A DNA stretch of 64,000 nucleotides, from NCBI GenBank assembly GCA_965198565.1, contig OZ240665.1, positions 4,588,001 through 4,652,000 of the forward strand, in the 5' to 3' direction. Of the stretch, positions 50,530-59,753 are shown piece after piece. Source of the DNA: LMUY01 sp965198565. GTDB taxonomy: Bacteria; Pseudomonadota; Alphaproteobacteria; Acetobacterales; Acetobacteraceae. Below the pieces are notes generated by a model. The model was not told where the DNA came from. It searched no databases and saw nothing but the letters and a program-made list of their open reading frames with translations. The position numbers were made by a program, and so were the translations under genes. Position 1 is the stretch's first letter. Each line of letters begins with the position of its first letter.

Positions 50530-50740
50530 TGGAAACCACGCGGCCACCTCGCCGACTGATACTGCCTGGGCGTCAATCCCATGTGCGCGCCCACCGATCG
50601 TGATCGGGCAAAGCGCGCCGGGTCCTCGACCGTGCTCACCTAAGCCAGCACGGACAGGACCCCGATGCCGGGCACGCTCATCAGTGGCAATCTGCTCGCT
50701 CAGGTGCTGCCAGGCAGTCGAACGACAGACCGCGCATCGC
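50530..50740 (-). pseudogene. IS110-family transposase C-terminal remnant
   Basis: Reads MSVPGIGVLSVLA then, after a stop, VEDPARFARSRSVGAHMGLT and PRQYQS: the Transposase_20 helix-hairpin-helix and the following block. It differs from the IS110-type copy at 34014-35059. The N-terminal DEDD domain is absent and IS256 copy 2 begins just upstream. Confidence 0.78.
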
Positions 50741-50813
50741 ACCTGGCAGCATCCCATCGGATCGGCTGGCTAAGGTGGAGTTGCGAGCTTCAACCTGAAC
50801 CGACGAGGACCCG

Positions 50814-52140
50814 ATGACCGAGGAGAGACTACCGCTGGCCGAGCTGCTGGCGAAAGCCGGAGATGGCGACTTCCTGCGCAGCGTGGCGCAGGCCGTGATG
50901 CAGTTGCTGATGGAGACGGACGTGGACGGCCTGATCGCTGCCGGGCGGCACGAGCGCACGGCCGAGCGGGCAACCTATCGCAACGGCTACCGCCACCGAA
51001 CGCTGAACACGCGGCTGGGCAGCCTGCAGCTCCGCATCCCCAAGCTGCGCCAGGGCAGCTACTTCCCGCCGTTCCTGGACCCTCCACTGCCATTCCACGT
51101 GCTACGCACGCGCAACCTTGGGCAGTTCCGCCGCGCAAGACGTCGGAGAAGGCCCTGGTAGCCGTGATCCAGGAGGCCTGGATCGGCGGCGTGTCGACCC
51201 GGCGCGTCGATGACCCCCGGATCAAGTCCGGGGGCAGGCTCTGGTGCAGGCGATGGGGCTGGCCGGGATCAGCAAGAGCACGGTGAGCAAGCTGTGCCGC
51301 GACATCGACGACCGGGTGAACGCCTTTCTCGGGCGCCCTCTGGTCGGCGACTGGCCGTATCTTTGGCTGGACGCGACCTACCTCAAGCAGCGTGAGGGCG
51401 GCCAGATCAGGACGGTGGCGGTGATAATCGCTGTGGCGGTGAACACAGTAGGCAAACGCGAGATCGTGGGCCTGCACATCGGGCCTTCGGAGGCAAAGAT
51501 CTTCTGGTCGACGTTCCTGAAGAGCCTGGTCAAACGCGGATTGCGTGGCACCAAGCTGCTCATCTCGGACGCGCACGAAGGCCTGAAGTCGGCGATCCGC
51601 CGGGTGCTCGGCTCGACGTGGCAACGGTGTCGGGTTCATTGGATGCGCAATGCGCAGGCGTTCGTCCCCAAGGGCCAGCAGAACATGGTGTCGGCTGCCT
51701 TGCGCCAGGCGTTCACCCAGCTGGACCACCAGAACGCCAGCCAGACCATGCGTCACGTCGCCGACCAGTTGCGGGGCAAGTGGCCCAAGCTGGGCGCGTT
51801 CATCGACGACAGCGAGGCCGACGTGCTGGCCTGAATGAACTTCCCCGCCCAGCACCGGGTGAAGATCCACAGCACCAACCCGATCGAGCGGCTGAACAAG
51901 GAGGTTAAACGCCGCGCCGATGCCGTCGGCATCTTCCCCAACGAGGGCGCCATCGTGAGGCTGATCGGCGCGGTGCTGCTCGAAGCCAACGACGAGTGGC
52001 AGTTCCAGCACCGCTATATGCAGGCAGAGGCCAGGGCCGAACTCATACCGCTGACTATCGACGCCGTGCCCGCCGAGATTACCACCATAGCCGCCTCACC
52101 AATGGCCACTTCAACTACACCGCATTTTACACCAGCTTGA
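50814..52140 (+). pseudogene. IS256-family transposase with two insertions and a nonsense codon
   Basis: Aligned by eye to copy 1 (31858-33066). It starts MTEERLPLAELLAKAGDGDF. Lesions: an insertion of about 50 nt at 51,080-51,130 (after PPFLDP), a 26-nt palindromic insertion at 51215-51240, and TAC changed to TGA at 51832-51834 (after ADVLA). The stop of copy 1 is also lost, extending the end to 52140. The DDE residues remain in WLDATYLKQREGG, LLISDAHEGL and HSTNPIERLNKE. Confidence 0.93.
51214..51234. repeat. Short palindrome inserted in the IS256 copy 2 transposase
   Basis: CCCCCGGATCAAGTCCGGGGG has 8-bp perfect arms and a TCAAG loop. It is absent from copy 1 at the matching place (GATGAC-CTGGTG). 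It looks like a small REP-type hairpin unit that moved into the gene. Confidence 0.88.
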
Positions 52141-52153
52141 CGGACGCAATCGG

Positions 52154-52258
52154 ATGTTGCGGCGGCAGACGTCGACCGCGGAGAGAACCGTGACCTTGGT
52201 ACGGCGACAACGCAGCAAGCAAGAAGCTGTTGACAGAGCAGACGCGATTAGAGAACGG
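52154..52258. repeat. 105-bp inverted repeat, right arm
   Basis: Reverse complement of 50381-50485 with one mismatch. Its left edge touches the IS256 copy 2 end. Confidence 0.95.
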
Positions 52259-52384
52259 CTCCTTCTGCCCGTTGCCTCAACAGCTACGAGCTTGGCACAG
52301 CGATGCCGAACAGGAGCCGTCCACCGCATCAGTTTTGAACAAACGGTCAGGTGACCTCAAGAATAAATCCACCATCCAGCCCGA

Positions 52385-52550
52385 TACGCTGCACGCCGAC
52401 ACCCAGGTCAATCGGAACCCGTATTCGGCCTGTGCCGCTTGGGCGACACGATCCTGTACAGGCCGGCCAAGGAGGTTCGTTATGCACACATCGACGCGCT
52501 GTTTACCGGCGAAATCGACTGGAACCTGATCGCACCCACCAGCCAAACAT
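52385..52550 (+). pseudogene. Tn3-family transposase C-terminal fragment
   Basis: Pieces in shifting frames read LHADTQ, then a frame-shifted PVFGLCRL, then YRPAKEVRYAHIDALFTGEI and DWNLI. This is the conserved DTQGQSEPVFGL and YRHIDxLFTDEIDW region of Tn3 TnpA. At least two frameshifts. Confidence 0.75.
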
Positions 52551-52704
52551 GATCCAAGTCATGTTATGAGACCTGTGCGCGAGTCAGGCCGGTTGGTTGC
52601 AGGGATAGTTTTTGCCCAGATCTCAGCGCACGAAAACTCGTATCAATGCTCGCATGTTCATCTCAGGAGGACGGGAGGCACGCAGGACAGACTCCGAGCA
52701 TTGT

Positions 52705-53263
52705 TCATGCTGGTCTCGCTGCGAATAGGCCGATGCTCCTGCGCAAATTGTAGGCGATCGCAGTCAGCCGGACCTGTAGTCCGGCCTTTGCCAGCCCCAG
52801 CCAGCACAGGCGGCGCTGTCCGTAGCAACGCTTGGCGGTGCCGAACACCTTTTCGATCCGACAGCGAACCCGGCGGACCTCCGCATTATGCATCCGAAGC
52901 CGCTCTACCGCTTCCCCACCAAATCCGCCCGTGTGCACGACGCACGGTCTGCCGCCCCGAGCACGAATGATCCCCTCGGGACGATCGCCCTGCTAGGCGC
53001 TGTCGCCATACCTGTCGCCGGGTGCAGCGTCACGTCCACCAGCGTTCCCGTCCGCACCACAATGCCAAGCTCGCCGGGCTGGCGTGTCACGGTCGCGAAC
53101 AGCGCATGATCCAGCCCGAGCCGTACGAGTTCGCTGCGGGATTGAACAAAGGCCGTGCGCTCCGGCGTGGCCTCATGCACGGAGAACCCGCAAAATCGGC
53201 GGAAGCTGGCGCGGCCGCTCGCTCAGTCCAAAACTGCTCCTGCCCTATCTGACGTCGCGACAT
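52705..53263 (-). pseudogene. IS5-group transposase, decayed
   Basis: The start reads MSRRQIGQEQFW at 53263. The middle reads GIVVRTGTLVDVTLHPA (first Asp of DDE). The end reads RCRIEKVFGTAKRCYGQRRL then CWLGLAKAGLQVRLTAIAYN and LRRS (Glu region, IS5 group C-terminus). Segments lie in different frames. Confidence 0.8.
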
Positions 53264-53407
53264 GATTGCTCCAGCCTGCTCACAAGCCGATCGAGTCACA
53301 GCAGGTCGCGTCGGCTCAAGTGATCCGCGCATAGGCCTTATAAGACAGCCTAATGCGCACTTCGCCCATAAGGAAGCCTGCTTCGGGCAGGGGCAGCCAT
53401 AGTGCGA

Positions 53408-53812
53408 TCAGACCTGCTCCAACTCGACGAGACAACCACCGACATCCTTGGGATGCAGGAAAATTACCGGCTTATCGTGCGCGCCAATCGTGGGCTCACC
53501 GGTGCCGAGGATGCGGACGCCCTTGCTCCGCAAGGCATTCCGTTCGTCGATGAGGTTCGCCACCTCGAAGCACATATGGTTCATGCCGCCTGAGGGATTC
53601 TTGGCGAGGAAACCCGCGACAGGGCTATTCTCTCCAAAGGGCTGCAATAGCTCGAGCTTGGAATTCGGCAATTCGACGAACACGACGGTGACGCCATGCG
53701 CAGGGAGCGGCAGCGGGGCAGACACGTTGGCTCCGAACATATCACGATACAGCGCAGCGGCCTTTTCGAGATCTGAAACGACAATGCCGACGTGGTTGAG
53801 TTTGCCAAGCAC
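53408..53812 (-). CDS. mce: Methylmalonyl-CoA epimerase
   Basis: 134 residues, a single glyoxalase-fold (VOC) module pair. The metal ligands fit the family: His7 in KLNHVGIVVSDL, His in GMNHMCFEVANL (about 87), and Glu in GCLVELEQV. It interconverts (S)- and (R)-methylmalonyl-CoA, feeding the mutase encoded at 55679-57820. Transcribed divergently from the TetR gene. Intact despite insertion-sequence remnants on its downstream side. Confidence 0.93.
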   Translation of the reverse strand: MLGKLNHVGIVVSDLEKAAALYRDMFGANVSAPLPLPAHGVTVVFVELPNSKLELLQPFGENSPVAGFLAKNPSGGMNHMCFEVANLIDERNALRSKGVRILGTGEPTIGAHDKPVIFLHPKDVGGCLVELEQV

Positions 53813-53863
53813 GATGATCTCCTTTGAATGTGTATGCGGCGATTATCGGTCGACATCGGACCA

Positions 53864-53873
53864 CTAGCTAGTA
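53864..53873. promoter_or_regulatory. 10-bp palindrome between mce and the TetR gene
   Basis: ACTAGCTAGT lies 52 nt upstream of mce and 85 nt upstream of the divergent regulator. It is a candidate operator for the TetR protein. Confidence 0.4.
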
Positions 53874-53957
53874 GTTAAGTGCCCGAAGGTCGACCGCCCG
53901 AAGATTTAGCTCCCATCAACAAATTGCCTGGCCGGAGTTGTCGCGTTATGAAAGCCC

Positions 53958-54650
53958 ATGTCGACACGATCCCTTTATCCAATGCAGCCAGATGGAAAGC
54001 GTGGTCATACGCGCTCGCGCTTGACAGACGCTGCGGTTAAGCTGATGTCAGAGCGTGGTATTAATGCCACGTCAGTCAGCGAGATTGCTGCTGCCGCAGA
54101 ATTAGCAAATGGAACGTTCTATCTTTACTTCAAAGATAAAGCCGAGATAGTTGCTGCTGTGTGCCAGGCTGTCACGCTTGCTATGCACAATGAGATGAAT
54201 GATATTCGAATATCATTGAATGATGGGGCAGCCCGGGTCGCGTTTGGAACATACCAATTTATCGAGATTGCAGCCGCCGAACCAACATGGGGCCAGATTC
54301 TCGTTTCCGCCTTCTCCGAGTTCGAGGCGATCAAGGCCGATGTGTCTCGATATATGCGTTTGGACGTCGCGCTAGGGATCAAACAGGGTCGTTTCTCCGA
54401 ACCATTCGATGAGTTCGTAATCGACTCCCACTTGGCTATCCTTCGTGCAGGCCTAAGCGCGCGTCTCGGTGGAGCGGGGACGGACGTGGCTAGGCGTGCT
54501 GCGGAATATCAACTGCGTATACTGGGCATGAGCTCTCACGAAGCACGGCTGGTTCTTCACGCCAGCGAACGAGAGGCTCATGGCTCCGGGGAAAAACAAC
54601 CGGAGGCCTCACGCCGCATCAAGAAAGTCGGAGTGGCGGCTGCGAAATAA
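53958..54650 (+). CDS. TetR-family transcriptional regulator
   Basis: 230 residues. The N-terminal helix-turn-helix is RSRLTDAAVKLMSERGINAT, SVSEIAAAAELANGTFYLYF, KDKAEIVAAV. The C-terminal ligand domain (about 75-215) is of unassigned subtype. It is divergent from mce and followed 141 nt later by the NmrA-like gene. It probably represses the neighbouring catabolic genes and is relieved by an aromatic or acyl-CoA ligand. GC content is lower than in region 1. Confidence 0.9.
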   Translation: MSTRSLYPMQPDGKRGHTRSRLTDAAVKLMSERGINATSVSEIAAAAELANGTFYLYFKDKAEIVAAVCQAVTLAMHNEMNDIRISLNDGAARVAFGTYQFIEIAAAEPTWGQILVSAFSEFEAIKADVSRYMRLDVALGIKQGRFSEPFDEFVIDSHLAILRAGLSARLGGAGTDVARRAAEYQLRILGMSSHEARLVLHASEREAHGSGEKQPEASRRIKKVGVAAAK

Positions 54651-54791
54651 CGCTGTTCCGAAGCTCTGACGCAGCAATCCAGGGCTACGCGCCGACATCC
54701 TGCCGTGGCCGTGGATTGCTTCGGCCAAGTGGCCTCGTAAGGAAGGAATTGCTATTAGCGTGGTGAGAGACACTTTTGAAGGGACAGCAAC

Positions 54792-55682
54792 ATGATTCTC
54801 GTGATGGCGGCAAACGGTAATCAGGGCAAGTTGCTGGTTCCTCGGCTCGTGGCTGCGGGAGCCACAGTGCGCGCTTGCGTTCGTTCCACAGCATCGGCGG
54901 AGGCCTTGCGCGCCCGTGGCGTGACCGACATAGTGGTTGGCGACATGGCTGATCCGGACGTCATGGCGCTTGCCATGACTGGTGTGGAAAAGGTCTACTA
55001 TATCGGGCCGACACTCAATCCCAAGGAAAGGGAGATGGGCTCCTCCGCCATTGATGCGGCGCGCGTAGCCGGCGTGAAACACTTCGTATTTAGCTCGGTG
55101 CTGCACGCGATTATCACAGACCTGGTTCAACATGAGATCAAGCGCGACATTGAAGAGTATCTAATATCGTCTGGACTAGAGTTCACCATTCTGCAGCCCA
55201 CGAACTTCATGCTTCCCATGAGGCTCCTGCCCGCTTTTGAACACGGTGTGTTTCGTCTCTCTTGGGCGCTTGATCGATACCAATCGCTGATAGATGTGGC
55301 CGACGTGGCGGAGGTGGCGGCGGTCGTCCTCGCCGACACAGAATATCATGCGGGCGCCACCTACGAACTTGCTTCGCCGGGCCGCTATACGGCGCACGAC
55401 CTCGCAAAAATTATCTCTGGGGTGCTTGGCCGGGTCATACCGGCCGAGCATGTTGATCCCGAGATTTTCATCAAACAATATCTACGCATCGATGATGTGA
55501 GTCAGCGTCCTTACGAGGTCCGGGCGGCACGTGCGATCAGCTCACGCTATAGCCGGCATGACTTCATAGGGAATTCGAACGTACTGACATGGCTTCTCGG
55601 GCGGCAGCCAACGACATTCGCTCAATTTGTTCAGAAGCAGTTCGATGCTTTTCAGGCCTCAAGGAACATGCCGCCTTCTTAA
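54792..55682 (+). CDS. NmrA-like NAD(P)-binding protein
   Basis: 296 residues starting MILVMAANGNQGKLLVPRLV, where the dinucleotide loop is a variant GxxGxxG (AANGNQG). Downstream elements are TDIVVGDMADPDVM, KVYYIGPTLNPKE and KHFVFSSVLHAIITDLVQHE, the atypical short-chain dehydrogenase pattern of NmrA/HSCARG redox sensors. No YxxxK catalytic pair is obvious, so a sensor or reductase of unknown substrate. Ends convergently, overlapping the mutase stop by 4 nt. Confidence 0.85.
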   Translation: MILVMAANGNQGKLLVPRLVAAGATVRACVRSTASAEALRARGVTDIVVGDMADPDVMALAMTGVEKVYYIGPTLNPKEREMGSSAIDAARVAGVKHFVFSSVLHAIITDLVQHEIKRDIEEYLISSGLEFTILQPTNFMLPMRLLPAFEHGVFRLSWALDRYQSLIDVADVAEVAAVVLADTEYHAGATYELASPGRYTAHDLAKIISGVLGRVIPAEHVDPEIFIKQYLRIDDVSQRPYEVRAARAISSRYSRHDFIGNSNVLTWLLGRQPTTFAQFVQKQFDAFQASRNMPPS

Positions 55683-57820
55683 TCCAGGCGGTTGAGCCGA
55701 CGACCTTCGAGGAGGCTGATCACGTCGTTCGCCGCATCAAGCACGTTGGTTCCTGGCCCGAACACGGCCGCCACGCCGCTTTGCAACAAGAAGTCATAAT
55801 CCTGACGCGGGATGACCCCGCCGACAATAACAATGATGTCGTTCGCGCCGCGTACCCTCAGAGCGGTGACGAGTTCCGGCGCCAGCGTCCGGTGGCCGGC
55901 GGCAAGCGAAGAGATCCCGACCACTTGGACCTGGTGCGCGACAGCCATCTCGGCAGCCTCGTCTGGGAGTTGGAACAAGGGGCCGGTCAACACGTCGAAG
56001 CCGATATCGCCAAACGCCGATGCGATGATCTTGGCGCCTCGATCATGCCCGTCCTGTCCCACCTTGGCGATCATGATCCGTGGCGTTCGCCCGGCAGCCT
56101 TGCTGTAATCACGCAGGCGTTCCACTAGCGTGCTGTATTCGGGATCGCCGTCATACGCCGGGCCGTAAATCCCGCGGACCACTTGGGGCGCCGCGAAATG
56201 GTCGCCGAATATGCTGCGCAACGCGTCGGAGATCTCGCCCACTGTCGCCCGCGCCCGTGCCGCCTCCACCGCGACCTCAAGGATGTTGCCTGACCCGGTC
56301 TGAGCGGTGGTTGTCAGTGCCTGCAGCCGGCGCTCGACCTCGCCCGTGTTCCGGCGTTCGCGCAATTGTTTGAGCCGCGCGATTTGCGCAGTTCGGACGG
56401 CCACGTTGTCGATGTCGCGAATATCAATCGCGTCCTCGTCTTCCAGACGGTAGCGGTTGACGCCGACAATGACCTCCTCGCCCCTGTCGACGGCGGCCTG
56501 GCGTCGCGTTGCCGCCTCCTCAATCAGGCGCTTTGGAAAGCCTTCCGCCACAGCGCGCGTCATGCCGCCGCGCTGCTCGACCTCCTCAATCAGCGCCCAG
56601 GCTTTGTTGGCGAGCTCCGCGGTCAGGCTCTCGACATAGTACGACCCGGCGAGCGGATCGACCACCTTGGTCACCCCGGTCTCGTGTTGCAGAATGAGCT
56701 GCGTGTTGCGGGCGATGCGGGAGGAGAACTCGGTCGGGAGCGCAATGGCCTCGTCGAACGAGTTGGTATGGAGCGACTGGGTGCCACCGAGCACTGCCGA
56801 CATGGCCTCGAAAGCGGTGCGAACGATGTTGTTGTATGGGTCCTGCTCCTGCAGCGATACGCCGGAGGTCTGGCAATGAGTGCGGAGCATGAGCGAACCT
56901 GGCTTGCTCGGCCGGAACTCCTGCATAATTCGCGTCCAGAGTAGGCGCGCCGCTCGCAATTTGGCCGCCTCCATAAAGAAGTTCATGCCGATTGCGAAGA
57001 AGAACGAGAGCCGGGGTGCGAACTCGTCCACATCAAGCCCGTTGGCAAGCGCCGCCCGAACATATTCGCGCCCGTCAGCAAGGGTGAAAGCGAGCTCTTG
57101 CACGAGCGTCGCGCCCGCCTCCTGCATGTGGTAGCCGGAGATGGAGATCGAGTTGAAGCGCGGCATCTTGCGGGCGGTGTAGGCGATGATGTCCGAGACG
57201 ATCCGCATCGATGGTTCGGGCGGGTAGATGTAGGTGTTCCGGACCATGAACTCCTTGAGGATATCGTTCTGGATCGTGCCGGACAGCGCGGCCTGCGAGA
57301 CGCCCTGCTCCTCGCCCGCAACAATGAAACTGGCCAGGATGGGGATCACTGCACCGTTCATTGTCATTGACACCGAAATGTCGCCGAGCGGAATACCGTC
57401 GAACAGCGTCTTCATGTCCTCGACGCTATCGATTGCCACGCCGGCCTTGCCGACGTCCCCGGTGACACGGGGGTGGTCGGAGTCATAGCCTCGGTGAGTG
57501 GCGAGATCGAACGCCACGGAGACGCCTTGCTGCCCCGCCGCCAAGGCTTTGCGGTAGAACGCGTTCGATGCCTCGGCAGTTGAAAACCCGGCATATTGCC
57601 GGATTGTCCAGGGCCGTCCGACGTACATGGTGGCACGCGGGCCGCGGACGAATGGTTCGAGACCGGGGAGAGAGCCGACGTGGCTTGCGTGCTGAAGGTC
57701 GGCCTCGGTGTAAAGCGGCTTGACCGCAATGCCCTCGGGCGTAGTCCAGACGACGGTATCGGGAGAGGCACTCAGTTCCCGCGCGGCGAGAGCATCCCAG
57801 TCTTCCGGTCGATGACCCAT
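55679..57820 (-). CDS. scpA: Methylmalonyl-CoA mutase, large (catalytic) subunit
   Basis: 713 residues, full length. The start ATG at 57820 has GAGGTG 7 nt upstream. The N-terminal TIM barrel has YVGRPWTIRQYAGFSTAEAS (substrate Tyr/Arg region), GQQGVSVAFDLATHRGYDSD and ISISGYHMQEAGAT. The C-terminal cobalamin domain carries KVGQDGHDRGAKII (D-x-H-x-x-G, about 590) and GISSLAAGHRTL. It isomerises (R)-methylmalonyl-CoA to succinyl-CoA with adenosylcobalamin. It is probably homodimeric, since no small subunit gene lies nearby. It sits downstream of the FAH-type hydrolase in the catabolic operon. Confidence 0.95.
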   Translation of the reverse strand: MGHRPEDWDALAARELSASPDTVVWTTPEGIAVKPLYTEADLQHASHVGSLPGLEPFVRGPRATMYVGRPWTIRQYAGFSTAEASNAFYRKALAAGQQGVSVAFDLATHRGYDSDHPRVTGDVGKAGVAIDSVEDMKTLFDGIPLGDISVSMTMNGAVIPILASFIVAGEEQGVSQAALSGTIQNDILKEFMVRNTYIYPPEPSMRIVSDIIAYTARKMPRFNSISISGYHMQEAGATLVQELAFTLADGREYVRAALANGLDVDEFAPRLSFFFAIGMNFFMEAAKLRAARLLWTRIMQEFRPSKPGSLMLRTHCQTSGVSLQEQDPYNNIVRTAFEAMSAVLGGTQSLHTNSFDEAIALPTEFSSRIARNTQLILQHETGVTKVVDPLAGSYYVESLTAELANKAWALIEEVEQRGGMTRAVAEGFPKRLIEEAATRRQAAVDRGEEVIVGVNRYRLEDEDAIDIRDIDNVAVRTAQIARLKQLRERRNTGEVERRLQALTTTAQTGSGNILEVAVEAARARATVGEISDALRSIFGDHFAAPQVVRGIYGPAYDGDPEYSTLVERLRDYSKAAGRTPRIMIAKVGQDGHDRGAKIIASAFGDIGFDVLTGPLFQLPDEAAEMAVAHQVQVVGISSLAAGHRTLAPELVTALRVRGANDIIVIVGGVIPRQDYDFLLQSGVAAVFGPGTNVLDAANDVISLLEGRRLNRLD

Positions 57821-57926
57821 GTCTTTCACCTCAAACGATCCAGCGTGCTCGCCGGCAGCATAGGCGACGACCCGGACCTCGGTAGTGGCTAAAATCCGAC
57901 GGTGGGCGGGCTGATACTGCTCTAGT

Positions 57927-58739
57927 CTAGGCGGCAGCCTCTCCAATCGAATTGGAAAGGGTTCCGATACCCGCGATCGTTACGTCGCAGACGTCCCCGG
58001 GCTTAAGGAACAACGGCGGCTTCCTGGCATAACCAACGCCGGCCGGCGTGCCGGTGGCGATGACGTCACCGGGCTCAAGGGTCATGACCTCGGATAGGAT
58101 TTCGATCAGCGTGGCGACGTCGAAGATCATGTCGGATGTGTTGCCGTCCTGCATGACTGCGCCATTCACCCGAGACGTGATGCTTAGCCCACGCGCGCCC
58201 TCGGGCAGCTCGTCGGCCGTGACCAACTCTGGACCGAAGCCACCCGTGCGGTCGAAATTCTTGCCCATGGTCCATTGAGTTGACTTGCGCTGGTAGTCCC
58301 GTACTGAGCCGTCGTTGAAGCAGGCATAGCCGGCCACATGATCTAGCGCGTTGCCGGCGGTAACCCGAGTAGCGGATCGCCCGATGATCACCGCAAGCTC
58401 CGCCTCGAAGTCGAGCTTGTCTGACGCCGGCGGCCGCAGCAGCGGCTGGCCATGGGCGACCATGGAGGTCGTAGTACGCATGAACACGGCTGGGTAGTCC
58501 GGGACTGCGTTGCCGCCCTCTTTCGCGTGATCTCGGTAGTTCAACCCGATGCAGATGATCTTGCCCGGATGCGGGATCACGGGAAGCAGTTGCAGTCCGC
58601 TCATCGGCACCGTGGGACCGGTTGGCGGCTTCGTCAGGACGTGCTGCAAAGTCTCGGTTTCCGTGAAGGTATGGACCATCTCGCCGTCTTGGATGCCGTG
58701 ATGCGGCTGGCCGTTGTACAGAAAGCTGATAATTCTCAA
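57927..58739 (-). CDS. Fumarylacetoacetate hydrolase-family protein
   Basis: 270 residues. An FAH C-terminal-type fold: GKIICIGLNYRDHAKEGG, metal-ligand region LDFEAELAVIIG (Glu pair at about 110), FNDGSVRDYQ and WTMGKNFDRTGGFGPELV, and VMTLEPGDVIATGTPAGVGY near the end. The family hydrolyses or hydrates beta-diketones, acylpyruvates or 2-hydroxydienoates. After the extradiol dioxygenase, the likely substrate is a ring-cleavage derivative. Lies 36 nt downstream of the dioxygenase stop. Confidence 0.92.
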   Translation of the reverse strand: MRIISFLYNGQPHHGIQDGEMVHTFTETETLQHVLTKPPTGPTVPMSGLQLLPVIPHPGKIICIGLNYRDHAKEGGNAVPDYPAVFMRTTTSMVAHGQPLLRPPASDKLDFEAELAVIIGRSATRVTAGNALDHVAGYACFNDGSVRDYQRKSTQWTMGKNFDRTGGFGPELVTADELPEGARGLSITSRVNGAVMQDGNTSDMIFDVATLIEILSEVMTLEPGDVIATGTPAGVGYARKPPLFLKPGDVCDVTIAGIGTLSNSIGEAAA

Positions 58740-58775
58740 AGCAAGTCTCCGTTCATTTGGATCGCCACTCAGCGT

Positions 58776-59702
58776 TCACCCGAAAGCGCTTGCCTCGTTG
58801 AACCATCGCTGCGGAGGGGTTTGCCAGCCGCCAATCCGGAAATCTGGCGCCTGCCAGCGCAGTGGCTCGTCTTCAATATCGATGGTTTGGTAGTGGCTCG
58901 GGAACAATTCGACGCGATGGCCGTCCGGATCGCGCAGGTAGAGAAACCGGGCTAAGCCGGGGCTAAAGTGGCGCGCCGGGCCAAACTCTACCTGGTCGCC
59001 GAAACCGGCACGAACGAATATATCTGCCGCCGTCATCAGGTTCTGCGTTTCCGGCACGGTGTAGGCAACGTGATGCAGGCGTGGACCCGGTCCCTGAGCG
59101 AACACGACGTCGTGCGGATTGCCCTTGCGCTGCAGGAACACCATCACGGCGTTCTCAGCATCGTCGACGACATACTCAGAAAGCCGGAACCCGATGGAGC
59201 TGTAGAATTCCAGGCAGGCCTGGACCTCTGGGGTGACCACTTGAACATGGTCCAGCCTTTGGGCGCAGGCACCCCTATATGCTTCGACATGGTGGAACAG
59301 GCGCGGCCGGGTCTCCATCGTAGCGCAGAACTCAAGCGGCGTACCGGCTGGATCCATTGTATGCAGAGTTCGCCCCTGATGGGCGACGTTTACCCAGGCA
59401 GTGGGGAATCCTGCCTTGACGAAGAAGGCTTGCGCCAGTTCGAGGTCCTCCTCGGTTAGCACGCGAAAGCCGACTCGCTCGCTGAGGGGATCACCGGATT
59501 TGAGCACCAGGCTGTGATGACAGCCCTCTTCCAGGCCGCGCAGCCAAACTGTGCCGTTATCCTCATCGCTGACGACTAGGCCGATTAAATCGACATAGAA
59601 AGCCCGGGACGCTAACAGGTCGCGCACACGATGGACGACGTGACTGGCCCGGGTCACGTTGAACGCTGGTTTGTACACCGGGGCTGGGAGCGGAACGGCC
59701 AT
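58776..59702 (-). CDS. Extradiol ring-cleavage dioxygenase (catechol 2,3-dioxygenase-like, type I)
   Basis: 308 residues from the ATG at 59702, which has GAGAGGTG upstream. Two tandem VOC modules, with the Fe(II) ligands in the C-terminal one: His in RLDHVQVVTP (about 150), His in RLHHVAYTV (about 210) and Glu in PDGHRVELF (about 265). These match the spacing of XylE (His153, His214, Glu265). It cleaves a catecholic ring next to the hydroxyls; substrate unknown. It lies 52 nt downstream of the Dabb gene in an operon with the FAD hydroxylase. Confidence 0.92.
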   Translation of the reverse strand: MAVPLPAPVYKPAFNVTRASHVVHRVRDLLASRAFYVDLIGLVVSDEDNGTVWLRGLEEGCHHSLVLKSGDPLSERVGFRVLTEEDLELAQAFFVKAGFPTAWVNVAHQGRTLHTMDPAGTPLEFCATMETRPRLFHHVEAYRGACAQRLDHVQVVTPEVQACLEFYSSIGFRLSEYVVDDAENAVMVFLQRKGNPHDVVFAQGPGPRLHHVAYTVPETQNLMTAADIFVRAGFGDQVEFGPARHFSPGLARFLYLRDPDGHRVELFPSHYQTIDIEDEPLRWQAPDFRIGGWQTPPQRWFNEASAFG

Positions 59703-59753
59703 AAACGCACCTCTCAGTGATGCAAGCTCAGGATGAGACATTGAGCGTCCACC

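Larger units (their letters stand above)
50755..52152 (+). mobile_element. IS256-family insertion sequence, copy 2 (decayed)
   Basis: Same ends as copy 1 in the opposite orientation: CATCGGATCGGCTGGCTAAG on the left and CCAGCTTGACGGACGCAATCG on the right. It carries about 75 nt of internal insertions. The right end directly abuts the right arm of the 105-bp inverted repeat. Confidence 0.87.

Noticed and set aside
53081..53332. Independent small protein upstream of the mce region
   Set aside because: It is the N-terminal part of the decayed IS5-group transposase in one of its broken frames.
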